Shown here: positions 45,626 to 56,800 of the stretch, piece after piece
How positions within the stretch are numbered: position 1 is the stretch's first letter
Layout: every line of letters starts with the position of its first letter
Origin: Dipylidium caninum
Taxonomy: Eukaryota > Platyhelminthes > Cestoda > Cyclophyllidea > Dipylidiidae
Assembly (NCBI GenBank): GCA_017562135.1
Contig: QEYB01001528.1
Coordinates: forward strand, 310,001-374,000
DNA: 64,000 nucleotides
Reading direction: 5' to 3'
The notes under the pieces: generated by a model
The model's database searches: none
The model's input: only the letters and a program-made list of their open reading frames with translations
What the model was told of the DNA's origin: nothing
Program-made: the position numbers and the translations under genes

Positions 45626-46497
45626 GTATGACTTTTTGTTATTTGGAGTTGAGTGCCTCTAGCAAACAGGATTTTGTGACAGACCTTAAAGATATCTTCG
45701 TTCGATGCATTGGTGTAACTACACTACCAAATGTATTCCCACTTTTTGGGATTACCGGCAACATAGTCTAACAAGCTCTATCTCATTGAGTTATCTTTGC
45801 AAGAGATAAGCTTATTACGAGAAATACCAAATCTCAAAGCCTTTTGGAATATTCATACCATTAAAACAGTAGTATAAACCCGAGGAACAAGGAGGGCGTG
45901 CGACCAAGTATTCAGTCACAAAGCGCATCAATATACCATGTTCGCTTTTGTGCTTCTTCTCCGGTGCTATCTCTGCTTAACTTTTGATCACGGAGACAGC
46001 GAAAGACTTGAATCTTTAGAATACTTCGCTTTTGCGTAGTCACCAAATTTCCATATAAATGGGGAAGTGGTTATTCCCAAACTTAACGAAAGGTTCCCTT
46101 AATTGCTATACTTTTAGGGTTGTAATTTTTTTAGGAAGTACCTCAGAGTAAAACCTCACTTTCACTGATTCTACACAACGCGGAATAATTCCGATGCGTT
46201 CATTATTTCCATACTTATTTTCGTCCCTCAACAATTTTCTGGTTTGGTGGTTAACCTCATTCCTTTCACAAATGAGGGACAGTTAGTGAACAGTTACCGC
46301 AGCCCTTTTACATTATTCTCCTTAGAAACTAATATTATCGAAAAAATAGGGATTTGAGTGAAGTGGTTGCATCTCTTGTTCCATTGAAGCATAAACTTTG
46401 CAAATGTGTATGTGGACTAAGATACTTTCGATGTGTTTGTTCTTTCTTCATTAAAATTGCGGAGGAGGAGGAGTAAATTGAACCCCCTTTTCCATAG
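45626..46497 (+). other. Septin intron 5
   Basis: 872 nt, phase 0, acceptor CCCCCTTTTCCATAG. Confidence 0.9.
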
Positions 46498-46665
46498 GTT
46501 CGGGATCGGGAGAAACGCCTGAGGGATAACGAGTGCGAAATGGCCGAACGCATTAGGCAGATGCAGCAACAGTTGGAGGTGGAAGCCGAAAATCTGGCTA
46601 CTCTTCGAAAAACATTCAACGACGAGCGAGTTGTCTGGGAGATGGAAAATCGTGACTATGCAGAC
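46498..46665 (+). CDS. Septin exon 6
   Basis: 56 codons (437-492) of charged coiled coil, aligning with the SEPT7 tail (FNDERVVWEMENRDYAD against FEDEKANWEAQQR). Donor GAC|GTAAGT is strong, phase 0. Confidence 0.95.
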
Positions 46666-48540
46666 GTAAGTAGACTCAAGTTGATATTTGTGTGCTGCCC
46701 GCCGACTTAGATCTGTGGCACAGTGTTTACTTGCTAGTCTACTTAGGGCCTATTTTTGAATTCTAGGCATGTTTTGAAAGTATACATTGTAACTCCCGCC
46801 ATTCACATGTAAGTGTTTTTGACACTGGTGAAGCCTTTTTCAATAGCATATGCATTACCGAACGTCTATTTAGAAGGGCGTAAATTGTCAAGAAATGGTA
46901 AGTAGATTTCCACAATCTCACCACATTTTTTGCTAGTACCATCTGCTAGACATATAATTAGTGATTTGTCACATAATTCTAGGTTCTTTTTAGAAAAAAA
47001 CGCCTTATAGGCATCCGGCATTTAACGTGAGTTCTCTTTTTTGCTCACATCGGCTGGGTACTTTGGTTTGATAAGTTTTGAAACACCGCGGTCTAACCAC
47101 TCTTTGTGCCACTACTGAGTGCGTCTGAAGTGATTAGCGTTGTGTTTTTTTTCTATGACAGGCAGCAGAGAGGTTTTAGCCCAATTATTTTTATCAAATT
47201 TATACTTATGGCCTCAGTTTTGATTACGACCGACAAACTTAAGGCAAACTGGCCCCATACGCTTTGGTGTTTTAACTTTTTCACCCACCGCAGCTAAACG
47301 ATCTTTTATGCTTATGAAGTTAACCTGGTGCAGCAGCTTGATGTGCGTGGGTATCCCCCAAATTTCTGTGAGTTTCTACGGTTGTACTGTGTTAAGGTGT
47401 CCGTAAATTCCGGCATTTTTATGGTGTAAGTTTGTCTGCGTCGATTAACTTCGCTTAACTTGTTGTAGTTTTTCGAGCGAATTTTTTTTTGGGTTGGTTT
47501 TAAGTGGCATTGTCGTAGTAGTTCTTGTCTCCTTTTCCGGTGACTTCTTGGGAGGTTACACGTTAAGAAATTAATTTGTTCAAGCTCCACATTAGACTGA
47601 TGTCCTTCGTCTTGCTATTATACAAATCGGATTCTCTGTGCTGCACCACGTCGCCGGGGGTGTTGGAAATTTGAAGGGTGGCATGGCGGTCCCTCGGTAT
47701 CATGACCACTTAGATTTTCTCTTAAAGACACCGCATAAAAGCAATAGTTTATTTTTTACCAAATAAATTGCGAAGCGTGTGGGGCTGATTAACGCAAGTT
47801 GATTTGTAGAAAAGTGTTTTTTGGCTCTTTTCACACCGGTAAATAAACCCTATGACTTCATCGCATAGTGTGCGAGTCACGGTAGACATTATGTTTCCAT
47901 GACGAAAATGAATTTTTTTTAGAGAAGCATTATCTCCTGCAGTTGACAGTTAGATGACCACCAACTTCATCCTTTCTATGCTACTCTCAAAAAGTTTGCC
48001 ACGGGAATGGAGCGAGTTAGGCTGGAATTGGACCGATGGGCGACCGGAAAGTGGCGGGAATGGAAATAGACTAGGCGGGGTTAACGAGGCTCGTCGGATA
48101 GGTGACCACAGCTGCGAAATTGAGTTAGTAATTTGAATTTTGGTGGACATACCAACGGAAAGGGAAGAGAAATAACAGACAAGACAGTCCAGATAGATGG
48201 GTCCTCGGCCATTTACACTGCTATTTTTGTGGGGGGACGTGGATATTTGGCTGATTCTGCGAAACTTCGTAGCGATAAATTGAAAAACCGAGTCGGTTAC
48301 AGTTCGTGCAGGACAATGCTAATGCCAGAGGGTCGGAATTGTGGAGAGGATGACCAAGGCACCAACAAAAGAACCATTCAGACTCTTTGTTATTCGAGAA
48401 TTGTTATCACAAGCTCTGTGAATTGCGCACCTGTAATTGAACGTCGCTTAGTGCAGATGTAGGATCGCAACCGAGTTCTGATCCTCCCATCGCAAGTGAA
48501 CAATGAAAATCCTTCTGTAATGGAAGGAACCAGTTTTTAG
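46666..48540 (+). other. Septin intron 6
   Basis: 1,875 nt, phase 0, acceptor CCAGTTTTTAG. Another possible short terminal exon near 47.95 kb was considered and not chosen. Confidence 0.6.
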
Positions 48541-48642
48541 CCTATGAAAAGGCAGTTGATTGAGAACAAGAATTACCTCAAGCAGTCACAATCGGACCAG
48601 TTTACAAACTTAGTCAACACGCTTCACAGGTCCAAATGGTAA
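48541..48642 (+). CDS. Septin exon 7, preferred terminal exon
   Basis: Phase-0 acceptor TTTTTAG, then 33 codons continuing the coiled coil (PMKRQLIENKNYLKQ, then FTNLVNTLHRSKW) and TAA. Length and helical character suit the end of the SEPT7 coiled coil. No AATAAA is close downstream; an ATTAAA at 49,128-49,133 is the nearest weak signal. An alternative last exon at 48,749 is also in phase. Confidence 0.6.
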   Translation, partial: PMKRQLIENKNYLKQSQSDQFTNLVNTLHRSKW

Positions 48643-48748
48643 AGTGTATTTCGTCAATCCTGCTGAGAATGCATTTATTTCCTCCTCGTCTCTCGGCTTC
48701 CACGCCCTTTTATTGTCAAAAATGTCAAAGCAGCCGCGTCAACTTTAG

Positions 48749-48967
48749 ACTTGCCACACAATCAGCAACACCGCATTCACATGGTCGACCGGCCTGTGGA
48801 CTTCCTCGTGGCGGAAGTTGCGTTCGCTCTCTTGTTCGCGCAAGACGCGTCGGACGAAGCGGAGCTCGCAGCGAGCCTCGTCAGAACCCGGCAGGAGCTC
48901 TGTCGCGTCCAGCACCGCCCTCGGCGGCGATGCTCTGGCCGCCTCCCTGGCTCAAATGGATGGGTAG
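48749..48967 (+). CDS. Alternative terminal exon of the septin, or unrelated exon
   Basis: A sharply GC-rich island in AT-rich surroundings. After the acceptor CAACTTTAG the phase-0 frame runs 72 codons to TAG: a Trp/Ser/Arg-rich start, then SSVASSTALGGDALAASLAQ near the end. Phase 0 is what septin exon 6 needs. The other plus-strand frame and one minus-strand frame are also open and protein-like, so strand and frame are unsure. ATTAAA lies 160 nt after the stop. Confidence 0.3.
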   Translation, partial: TCHTISNTAFTWSTGLWTSSWRKLRSLSCSRKTRRTKRSSQRASSEPGRSSVASSTALGGDALAASLAQMDG

Positions 48968-49127
48968 ATTAAGAAAAGTGTTAAACTATCGCGGCTTTTA
49001 GCCGTCTTGAGTAATCAGTCTCTTGAGTGGAGACGCGAATTTCTCGTTTCAAATTCCGTTACACTTCGTTCCGAGTTTCGTTCTGTGTTCCCTTTCCCGT
49101 TGTTTGTGTGTTTGAGGTGTTTTGTAA

Positions 49128-49133
49128 ATTAAA
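49128..49133 (+). terminator. Possible polyadenylation signal (ATTAAA)
   Basis: The common variant hexamer, 160 nt after the alternative stop and 486 nt after the preferred septin stop. Weak evidence on its own. Confidence 0.25.
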
Positions 49134-50480
49134 ATTGATGTGAAGATCAGTGGAATCTCTTCCTTCCGTCTCATTTCCTTTTCCCAATATATTATGGGCG
49201 TGTGGCTTTTAAAATGCCAATTTTTCGTTCCCTTCCCATGCCCAGCGGAGCAACCAGATTGGTCTTGGCGAGTGTACTTATGCACATCCGTTCCATTTAT
49301 CGACGTCCTTTAAACGTCAAACCTTTTTGTGTCTCTTTTACGTGGCCTCTTCAAATCTATTCACTCCTCATTTTCTTGGGTTTTTTTGCTGTTGTTGATG
49401 ATTTCTGATTTTTGCTTGATGAGTCCAATAGCAGTACGGCAGTAAACTTACGCCTGTTGACCTTCTGTGTAAACTCCGATTATCCGCACTTTTATTACTT
49501 CTCCTCAACTTCGAGTGTTCCTTTCCTTCAGCGAGTTTAATGACTAGTCAAATCGCCAAGTAGGTCAATCATGGCTTTCTGCTATCCGACCTCGTGACAC
49601 TTTAAGGTTCCGTTGCCACAGCTTGTTTCTTTTTTAAGCCTCTCAATAAGCGGGATTACGATTGTCACCTCTACTTTTCCTATTTTAGTCCGTTTGTGGA
49701 TCGACGGAAAAGCTGGAGAAAATGAAGAAACATCGCAGAGGTCTATTCTAGTTACCGCCCTTATTCAACAGAGTCACCCCAAATCATCACTCCTTGTATG
49801 ATCTCGTTTCCCTTCGCCCCTGCACCTCACATTTGCGCTTGTCTCACTCGCTGCTGAACGCCCTTCCTTGCCCGCCCGCCCACCAACCCACCCTCCTCGG
49901 CCATCGTCTTCCACGCACGAGCCATTCAATGGCGAAGAATTATTGCATCCACATATCTGCCCGCCCGCCGATACACCTTTTAAGCTGTGATTATTTTAAC
50001 CATGCGTTTGTTTGTTTGTTTGCCATAGTTTTTTTGCAACGAATTTTTCTCTCCTCTGTTTTCTCTCTCTCTCTCTCTCTGCGAGTTGAACCAGTTGAAT
50101 GTCTTGGTCTATTCCTTGGAGCTTCATTATCTCTTAATGTTATCACTATTCTCATTCTTATTTCGGGACGGATAAAGAGATTAAAAGTTTTGATGGGTTC
50201 TACTGACAGACTGGTTAAACGAACTGCTTTGTTTGTGTATTTCTGACGGATTTTACTGCTATAGAGTTACCGATGTAGTAGAAATTGCTTTTATTCCTGA
50301 GTTTGTAATTCATGATAATCTTTGCTGGTGCCACTGGTTCTACTTTCTCCCGTTTGATGCCTTCCGGAGGCTGCTTCTGCAGTGACACACGAGGGGATGA
50401 CATTTGCTTTCAACTCGTTATGGCTCGAAAGGAGTAGCGGTGATGTCCTTAGTGAAGGGCTTTTTTTTGTTCACGCAACC
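49134..50480. other. No supported gene
   Basis: Mixed composition. CT dinucleotide microsatellite at about 50,061-50,080. Short frames only. Confidence 0.5.
50061..50080 (+). repeat. CT dinucleotide microsatellite
   Basis: About ten CT units. Confidence 0.9.
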
Positions 50481-50486
50481 TTTATT
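50481..50486 (-). terminator. Polyadenylation signal on the minus strand
   Basis: TTTATT on the plus strand, so AATAAA on the minus strand, about 160 nt past the stop of the candidate exon at 50,645-50,824. Confidence 0.35.
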
Positions 50487-50644
50487 ATCGTCGCAATCAA
50501 CGTTGGGAGGATGAGTTAAATTTGGCAGGAATCCTCGGTGCAAAGCAGGTGATTTTGTTTGATGGACGGTCCTGTCACGGTGGGAGTTCCTCAGCTGGCG
50601 ATTCGAGAGTGTGACACATTAATTCATCCTGAAACGTTCTCTAA

Positions 50645-50824
50645 TCAACGGGACATCATACAAAAGTCGAGCATTCGGGACCGTTCTGGCAAAGCACTTT
50701 CCGTTTGTTGGTATATTTGTTCGAGGCCGTCGTAGAAGACACTTTGAATGCAACTGCCGTTACGACGAAACGCAAATGAGGCAGCCTCGATGGCTTTCCA
50801 ATGGAGGCAAATTGTCCAAACTTG
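50645..50824 (-). CDS. Possible terminal exon, unknown protein
   Basis: After a minus-strand acceptor (CACTGTCACTTAAG) a phase-0 frame gives 59 codons to TGA. It starts QVWTICLHWKAIEAASFAFR and continues with an amphipathic stretch (YDGLEQIYQQTESALPERSR). A minus-strand AATAAA follows at 50,481. The combination of acceptor, protein-like frame, stop and poly-A signal is better than for most frames nearby. No family is recognised. Upstream exons would be at higher coordinates; protein-like minus-strand frames exist at 51.1-51.66 kb but could not be joined. Confidence 0.35.
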   Translation of the reverse strand, partial: QVWTICLHWKAIEAASFAFRRNGSCIQSVFYDGLEQIYQQTESALPERSRMLDFCMMSR

Positions 50825-53800
50825 CTTAAGTGACAGTGAAACAATGCCGAGGTAAGTCAAACCCGTCAGATTCCCTTGGATTTTGCAGAAAAACAAACAG
50901 ACGCGTCCCTTCAACTGCACAAGAGGACTTGAAAGACTACTTCCCCGAGCAAGTCCGTTCTTCGGCTGCGGAACGGCGTGTTCACTGGTCCCGGGGCCAA
51001 AGATCCCGAACGCGAACGCCGTTTGGAAGTTCACGTCGGAGCGAGAAAGCTCGACGGCTTAGAAACAACCGCCCCCCCCCCCGTCCAACGTGAGTGCCTT
51101 ATTCTCTGCGAGGGGGCCAAGTTCTGAATCGAAGACAGTCGAAAGTATGCACAGCCGTCGTTTTCCCCTGACAGCGTATTTCGTGGGGGCGGCCAAGTCG
51201 ACCGGAAACACACAACACTGGACACTCGCAGACCTTCACCAGCGCTGGTGTGTGCAAGCTTAATGTACTCTCCCTTGCCCGCCGAGGTGGATGTTTGTTG
51301 CCAGTCCCACGGTCCGGCCGCGTGGCATTTCGCCGGTCTGACGAGAATCCTCCGTCCGTGTGACACACAGCGCGCTGTGGCCCGGCACGGAGTGTCGGGG
51401 CTCCTGCGTGCGGACGTCGCGCATTTGCAGCTGGGACAAAGCCAAGAGCATCTCGTAGGCAGAGTACGATAAATGCGGATGCTGCATATTCCTTTTTCTA
51501 GCCTCGTTGGAGGATATTGGCAGGCATGCGATCGCGTTGACCATGGGAAAGGAGATGATTTTCCCTCCTGGACGAGTCCATTTGGGTGCTTGCATAGCGT
51601 CTCGTGGACAATTTATGTCAAGCACGTCACCAAATAATCCTGTCATTTGGGCCCCGAGCACTCAAATCGCCCCCTTTGACAGTAGCAGGAGCGGCGTCTA
51701 CTCGTCGCTCCGCGTGGATGAAATAACTTACGTTCTCGGCGACTTACCGGTGGGGCGGGTGTCGCCCAGACTCGTCTCCCCCTCACCTTCTGCTGGAGAC
51801 AAGGGGGCAGCTACGTGTTTGCAACAACTTTTTATTTTGTAACACTGAACGAGAATTTCGAGATTCTTTAATCGCAAGTTCACAAACCTGGCAGTTGGAG
51901 GAAACAAGGCGGAAAGATGGATTTGGCCCGAAAGAAGTGTTTACGAGGCAATAATCCCAAGGAGTTGTTAACCTTCGATTCTTGCTGATGGGCTTCGACG
52001 AAGCCAAAGTATCCTTTGCCCCGGGGGCAATTAAAAGGAAAAAGGAACGGCCAATTAGCGGTTATTGAGACGCGGTAATTTCCGCATCAAACCACGAAAT
52101 CATCAAATGTGGCACGGGAGCCTCGATACTCCCGGAGACGCTGAGCGCCTTCCATGGAGTATCTGCAAGAAAGGGGGTTTGACCTCCTTGGGGGGGGGGG
52201 AAGCGTTTGGTTTCGGATGGCTGGATGCTCAAAAGACTGCTCTATCGAGGCAGACGACGCGGAGGGTCGTGGAAGACGGCGACAAAAAGGCGCAATAGAT
52301 GATGATTGTTTTTTAATTCCTGCCTGTTTGGATGCCCTGATGGATGGACATAAACACTGTAGTCGCATCGACTCTGCGAGATTTGCGTGGAGTTCAAGAA
52401 CAAAAGGACATTCAATTATTGCTTCCAAAAGGACGGAAGAGATGGAGGAATCCCTGCTCGACGGAATTGGTCCATTCTCCTCTGAGCTGCAAAGTCGTCG
52501 GTGGCATCCGCGTTGAACTAACCACATCCACTCCACTTGACAATCATGTCGCTCGTGAAGGGTTTACTTATCCGAATTCAAGCGACAGGATTTCACTCCT
52601 CTCCGACCAGCAGATGGTCAGAATCTGAATTCGACGGACCAAGTCCTGGTACTTCAGTTCAGAGTCAACAACCGAGTTTGCCATGCGTTGCCCATGTCAC
52701 TTGACTCGAATCAAAGACAAGTCGCTGTCACTCTTGAACCGTTCAAAGGTGAGCCAAAACAGCGGATTATCCGTGAGAAAAGGTGGAATAGGGCAGGCGC
52801 AGGCGCTCGACAAGCTCGGATTCGGCGCCGCTCCACCCGCTGTGCCAAATGATGACGTCTCGGGTAGCTGGTTGAAGAGATTTCATCCACGCCCCACCTC
52901 CGGATTAGGTTGGGGCACCTGCCAACCAGAGTCACAGTCCGACAGAACTGTTCATCATTGAAATGGACGCTAAGTCGCTCCAGCCGTCTCGACGAAAGAG
53001 GTTTTAAGACGTGAAAAGATGGCGGGGCGAGGAGAATGCTTCAACGAACGAGTTTGCCATGTCTCTGCCTCAGCCTCACGGCGGGCTTCGAGATCGAGAA
53101 AGGCGTTTCGTAGCGGATTTGAGTAATACGCCAAACATCTTTGCCTCGAAAAGTCCCTGGAAATCGTCCTCTTTTGTACTGGCTGTTCGACAAGCCACTT
53201 GTCTTTCCTTCCCAATACCTGGTATCTGGTGGCACTCTCTCTCTCCTTTTCGAGATTCGCGGGAATCAGACTGTTTAAGTAACACACACACAGACACACG
53301 GAGCAACATCGCGATTTCCCTCGTTAAGTGAACAAAAATGCGGCTTTCGACGAAAAGTGTGTGCCAAACAAGTTTTTTTTTTCACGGCTACTGAATGCTT
53401 CTGTGCGTTTCCCCACCCTCCAAGAAGGCTGAGAACCTGCGTTTAGGACCTACGCCGTGGGCGAAAGTCGCCCCTTTTTGTGTCGATTTGCCCATTTCGT
53501 CCTTTCAGCACGAAATGCCCAGGAAATGGGGCATTTGTACTTCCTAACATCGGCGGCGCATGAATGTGAGCGCTACGACGCCGCCGCAGTCTGGAAATTC
53601 AACTTCTTCCCCATTCGTCTGTCCCACCGACGGAAATGTCGCATCCCCTTCCGATAAATGCTAGACCGCTTTGGTCTGACAATTGCCCGAGTAAAAGGCC
53701 AACCGAAAAAGAACTTTCCCGCCTTTTCGGGAGGCGGATCTCGGGCAGGGCAGCTCAGCCTTGGGAAAGCAGATCCACCGCTGAAACGGAATGTCAAATT

Positions 53801-56800
53801 CGCCGCGTGCCTCATTCCCGCCTCAGCTCCATATTCTTCTCTGTCTTTTTCGGACAGTCAAGTGAAAAGTATGTGGTCTGTGGTTAAATGCTTGTTGGTA
53901 TCCGCGAATTCGCACCAAAAAATCCGGTTGGTAATGAAGCCTCCCTTACTTGCTTGTGGGCTTTTCATATTTGCTCTTTAAGCGTGGGGAAAGTGTTTGT
54001 ATTTATTCTCCCCTGGTGTTGCCAAAAACGATGTTTCCAGCCTCCGGAGTGCTTTTTTTCTTGTTATTTCTAACAATCTCCTTTAGTTAGTCCACTTCCT
54101 GTATTTGCCAGTCAGTGGTTCTTCCACTTTACCAAATGCCTTTTACACCTTTCCCTTCCCCCTCTTTTTCCCATTAACTTGAGGGGAAAATCTGCTTGAC
54201 ATGCTGCGCCCAAATGGAAAGTTCTGCCAACACCGACAAAGAGGGGGGGGCGGAGGGAAGCAGAAGCGGGGCTTTCGAAATGCCTTGGTGGCGCTTCGGA
54301 GGTGGGTCCGACGAGTGAAATGGCCAGACGGGAAAGAGCCTCCGTGGAGGCACCAAATTGTCTGGCGGACGATGAATACGAGTGTACGGAGAGGCCCTTC
54401 TTTCGACCCTACGGCAATCCGGCCTTTCGGGGGGCCCAGGCGACCCCACAAAAGGCTGAAAAGTTGTTCCGCCGACCGCAGCCCCGTGGGGGGAAAGGCG
54501 GTCTGTGATTTTGTCGCAGCGGAGGAGACTGGAGACACAACCACTTTGGTGGAGGCAATCTGCACTGCCGCGGTATTAACTCCTGTGCTTCTCGGTGCAA
54601 GCGTGTCCTGCCCGCGAATTTCCACCGGCAGTCGGGATGAATCACGGCTCCTATTTTGGGCCCTTCACCGCCACCGAGAATGCGCATCTCCGCGGGTTAA
54701 AGGCAATCAAGTTTGTCGGAGGAAATGCTCTTTTATTTAGGGGAATATTCATCCTCTCCCCGGCTGTCCACTGCATCCGCCCATTTAGACCGTTTTGTCC
54801 GTGATTTACGGTGGATGGTTGGTCGAGTTGACGCGACTGTCAAACCGCTGTTGTCAAGTGCCTTATTGATAATGTTCGCAGTAGCAACTGATCCTCGTCT
54901 CTCCCCTCTTTCCCTCCATCGCTCCATCACTCGTCTGCATCGTTTGTGTCAACGGAGTTTATCTCCTGTTCTGGAAATTGTGGCGGTGAGCCACTCCCCG
55001 CGCGGGCCTCCATCTCCCCTCACCTCATGGGAAATTTGTAATAGCGGAGCAGAGGCAGCCTCCATTTGACAGCCAACCTGCCCTTCCACCACTGGGCTTC
55101 GTGTCCGAGCACACGAATCTGTTGGACAGCGGATATCGTCCCAACTGCAGCTCCAAACTGCCCTACCAGCCGATACAGAAGTCCCCAAGTCTGAGGGCGG
55201 AGACGATACAGAAGTCCCCAAGTCTGAGGGCGGAGACGGTGGATACTAGTGGAGGCCCGAGTCCACCTGACGGCTTTAATCCGCCGGACACCAGGGCGGA
55301 GGGCGGCAGCCTTTCGCTCCGGTGGTGTTCCGCCCCGCCGGTTGGGCACAAAGACCGGGAGAGGCTTTCACCAGCTGACCACATTAATCAAAGTGATGCG
55401 ACACCGTGGAAAGTAGCGCCAACTGACGGATTCTAATGTCAAACTGTCCTGTCGGCGACTTCAGGCAGCGCAACTGCCGTCAAGTCGATCTGAACGTGCT
55501 TCCATGGCTTCCTGCGCGTCTTTCTCTCTCTTGTTTGACAACATTTTCCTCATTTTTCTCGGACTCAGTTGGGCATAGACTAGTAAAATTCCACACGAGT
55601 TCAAAAATACGGGAGGTTTTCACTCCCGGAGATCCATGGGTCTCCAGCCCGCTTTTTACTTATTCCTTTCTGCTGTTAATTTTCAAATCAAAAGTTTGGG
55701 AAGTTTGGAATTTTACTTATACAATCAACAAAATTCGAAAAAAGCCGCACTCTGGTGACTGCGGTATTTGTGAGTGGCCCAGAATTCTCACGCAATTAGA
55801 GTTAAAAGGAGCTTTAGCATAAAATTTTCTGACTTCTGCCGAAGTGGCTGGTGATTTGGACGATCGAGACGTTTTCCAAACTCCAGCCACCATGACGAAG
55901 CGGATTTCCATCGCCTCACAACGCTGTCGGTCTCATGTCGGTCCTGAGTATTAAAAGCAAAACTAACATTCAACCTTGAACGGGCCGGAGAATTGCCGAA
56001 GTAGATTAAGGTTGGGCACTAAAAGCCAAGACTGCAAATATTCAGGGGAACCCGAGGAGGCGAGTTGTGTGTTGGCGTCAGTGAGCTGGTGGCGGGCCAC
56101 GTTAAAGTGCGCCTCTTTTAACACATCCACGCGAGCGATTCCTGGACGGTCTGGCGGTCCCTTCTCCTTCACGGCTGAAGGACATTCTCCTACGCCACGA
56201 GGACCAAGAAGGAACGACGGAATTATTTACCGTCTCGACTGCTTCGCTGCCTCGATCCTGAAAGCCGTGAAGTGTCGATGAAGGGCAGAAATCATAAACT
56301 ACTCATCTGACATTCACCGTCTCTCTTGAGTGTTTTCCAAGAAGGAATAAATTTTCGCGGTTGTTTCCAAATTCTCCCAATTTTCGGCCCCTGAAGGTGC
56401 GGTTTGCCTCAGGAGGCACTTGATTCCACCCGCGATGACTCCGAGGGCTTGAAGTCATCGCCTGTCCAGCAGATTGAACTTCAGGACGGAAAGAGATCAA
56501 GTCTGCTACGGAAAATGGCTTTTGAGGCTCCGAGTCGTCCGGATCCGCCCAGTCCTGGTGTCCGGAAGGTCTCCACAAGGGAAGACTGTCGGGATGACCG
56601 TCCCGTTTTAACCAAAGGAGGAGGCTTTTCGCATCGGTTTTATGTTAATCCTCACGTGGGTGGGCAGTTGAAGGAGAAATACAACGTCGGTGGGAAATCA
56701 TCCGACCTTGAAGGCTGTCGTCGCCACTTCTGGAGGCTTGTTTTTTCGAGATTCCCTCGACGGGAGCAAATAGCCCTGAATTCCGCACAACAACAAAGTT

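Noticed and set aside
47950..48075. Alternative septin last exon after CTCCTGCAG or GACAG, ending in a Trp/Arg-rich helix
   Set aside because: Phase fits for the second acceptor, but the peptide resembles a septin tail less than the one at 48,541. Kept only as an unlikely alternative.
54143..54740. Overlapping 160-codon (-) and 179-codon (+) frames
   Set aside because: They mirror each other over a G-run and have no motif. Chance frames.
56413..56568. Protein-like plus-strand frame after the acceptor GTTTGCCTCAG
   Set aside because: The donor (AAG|GTCTCC) is weak, no partner exon was found and the minus strand is equally open.
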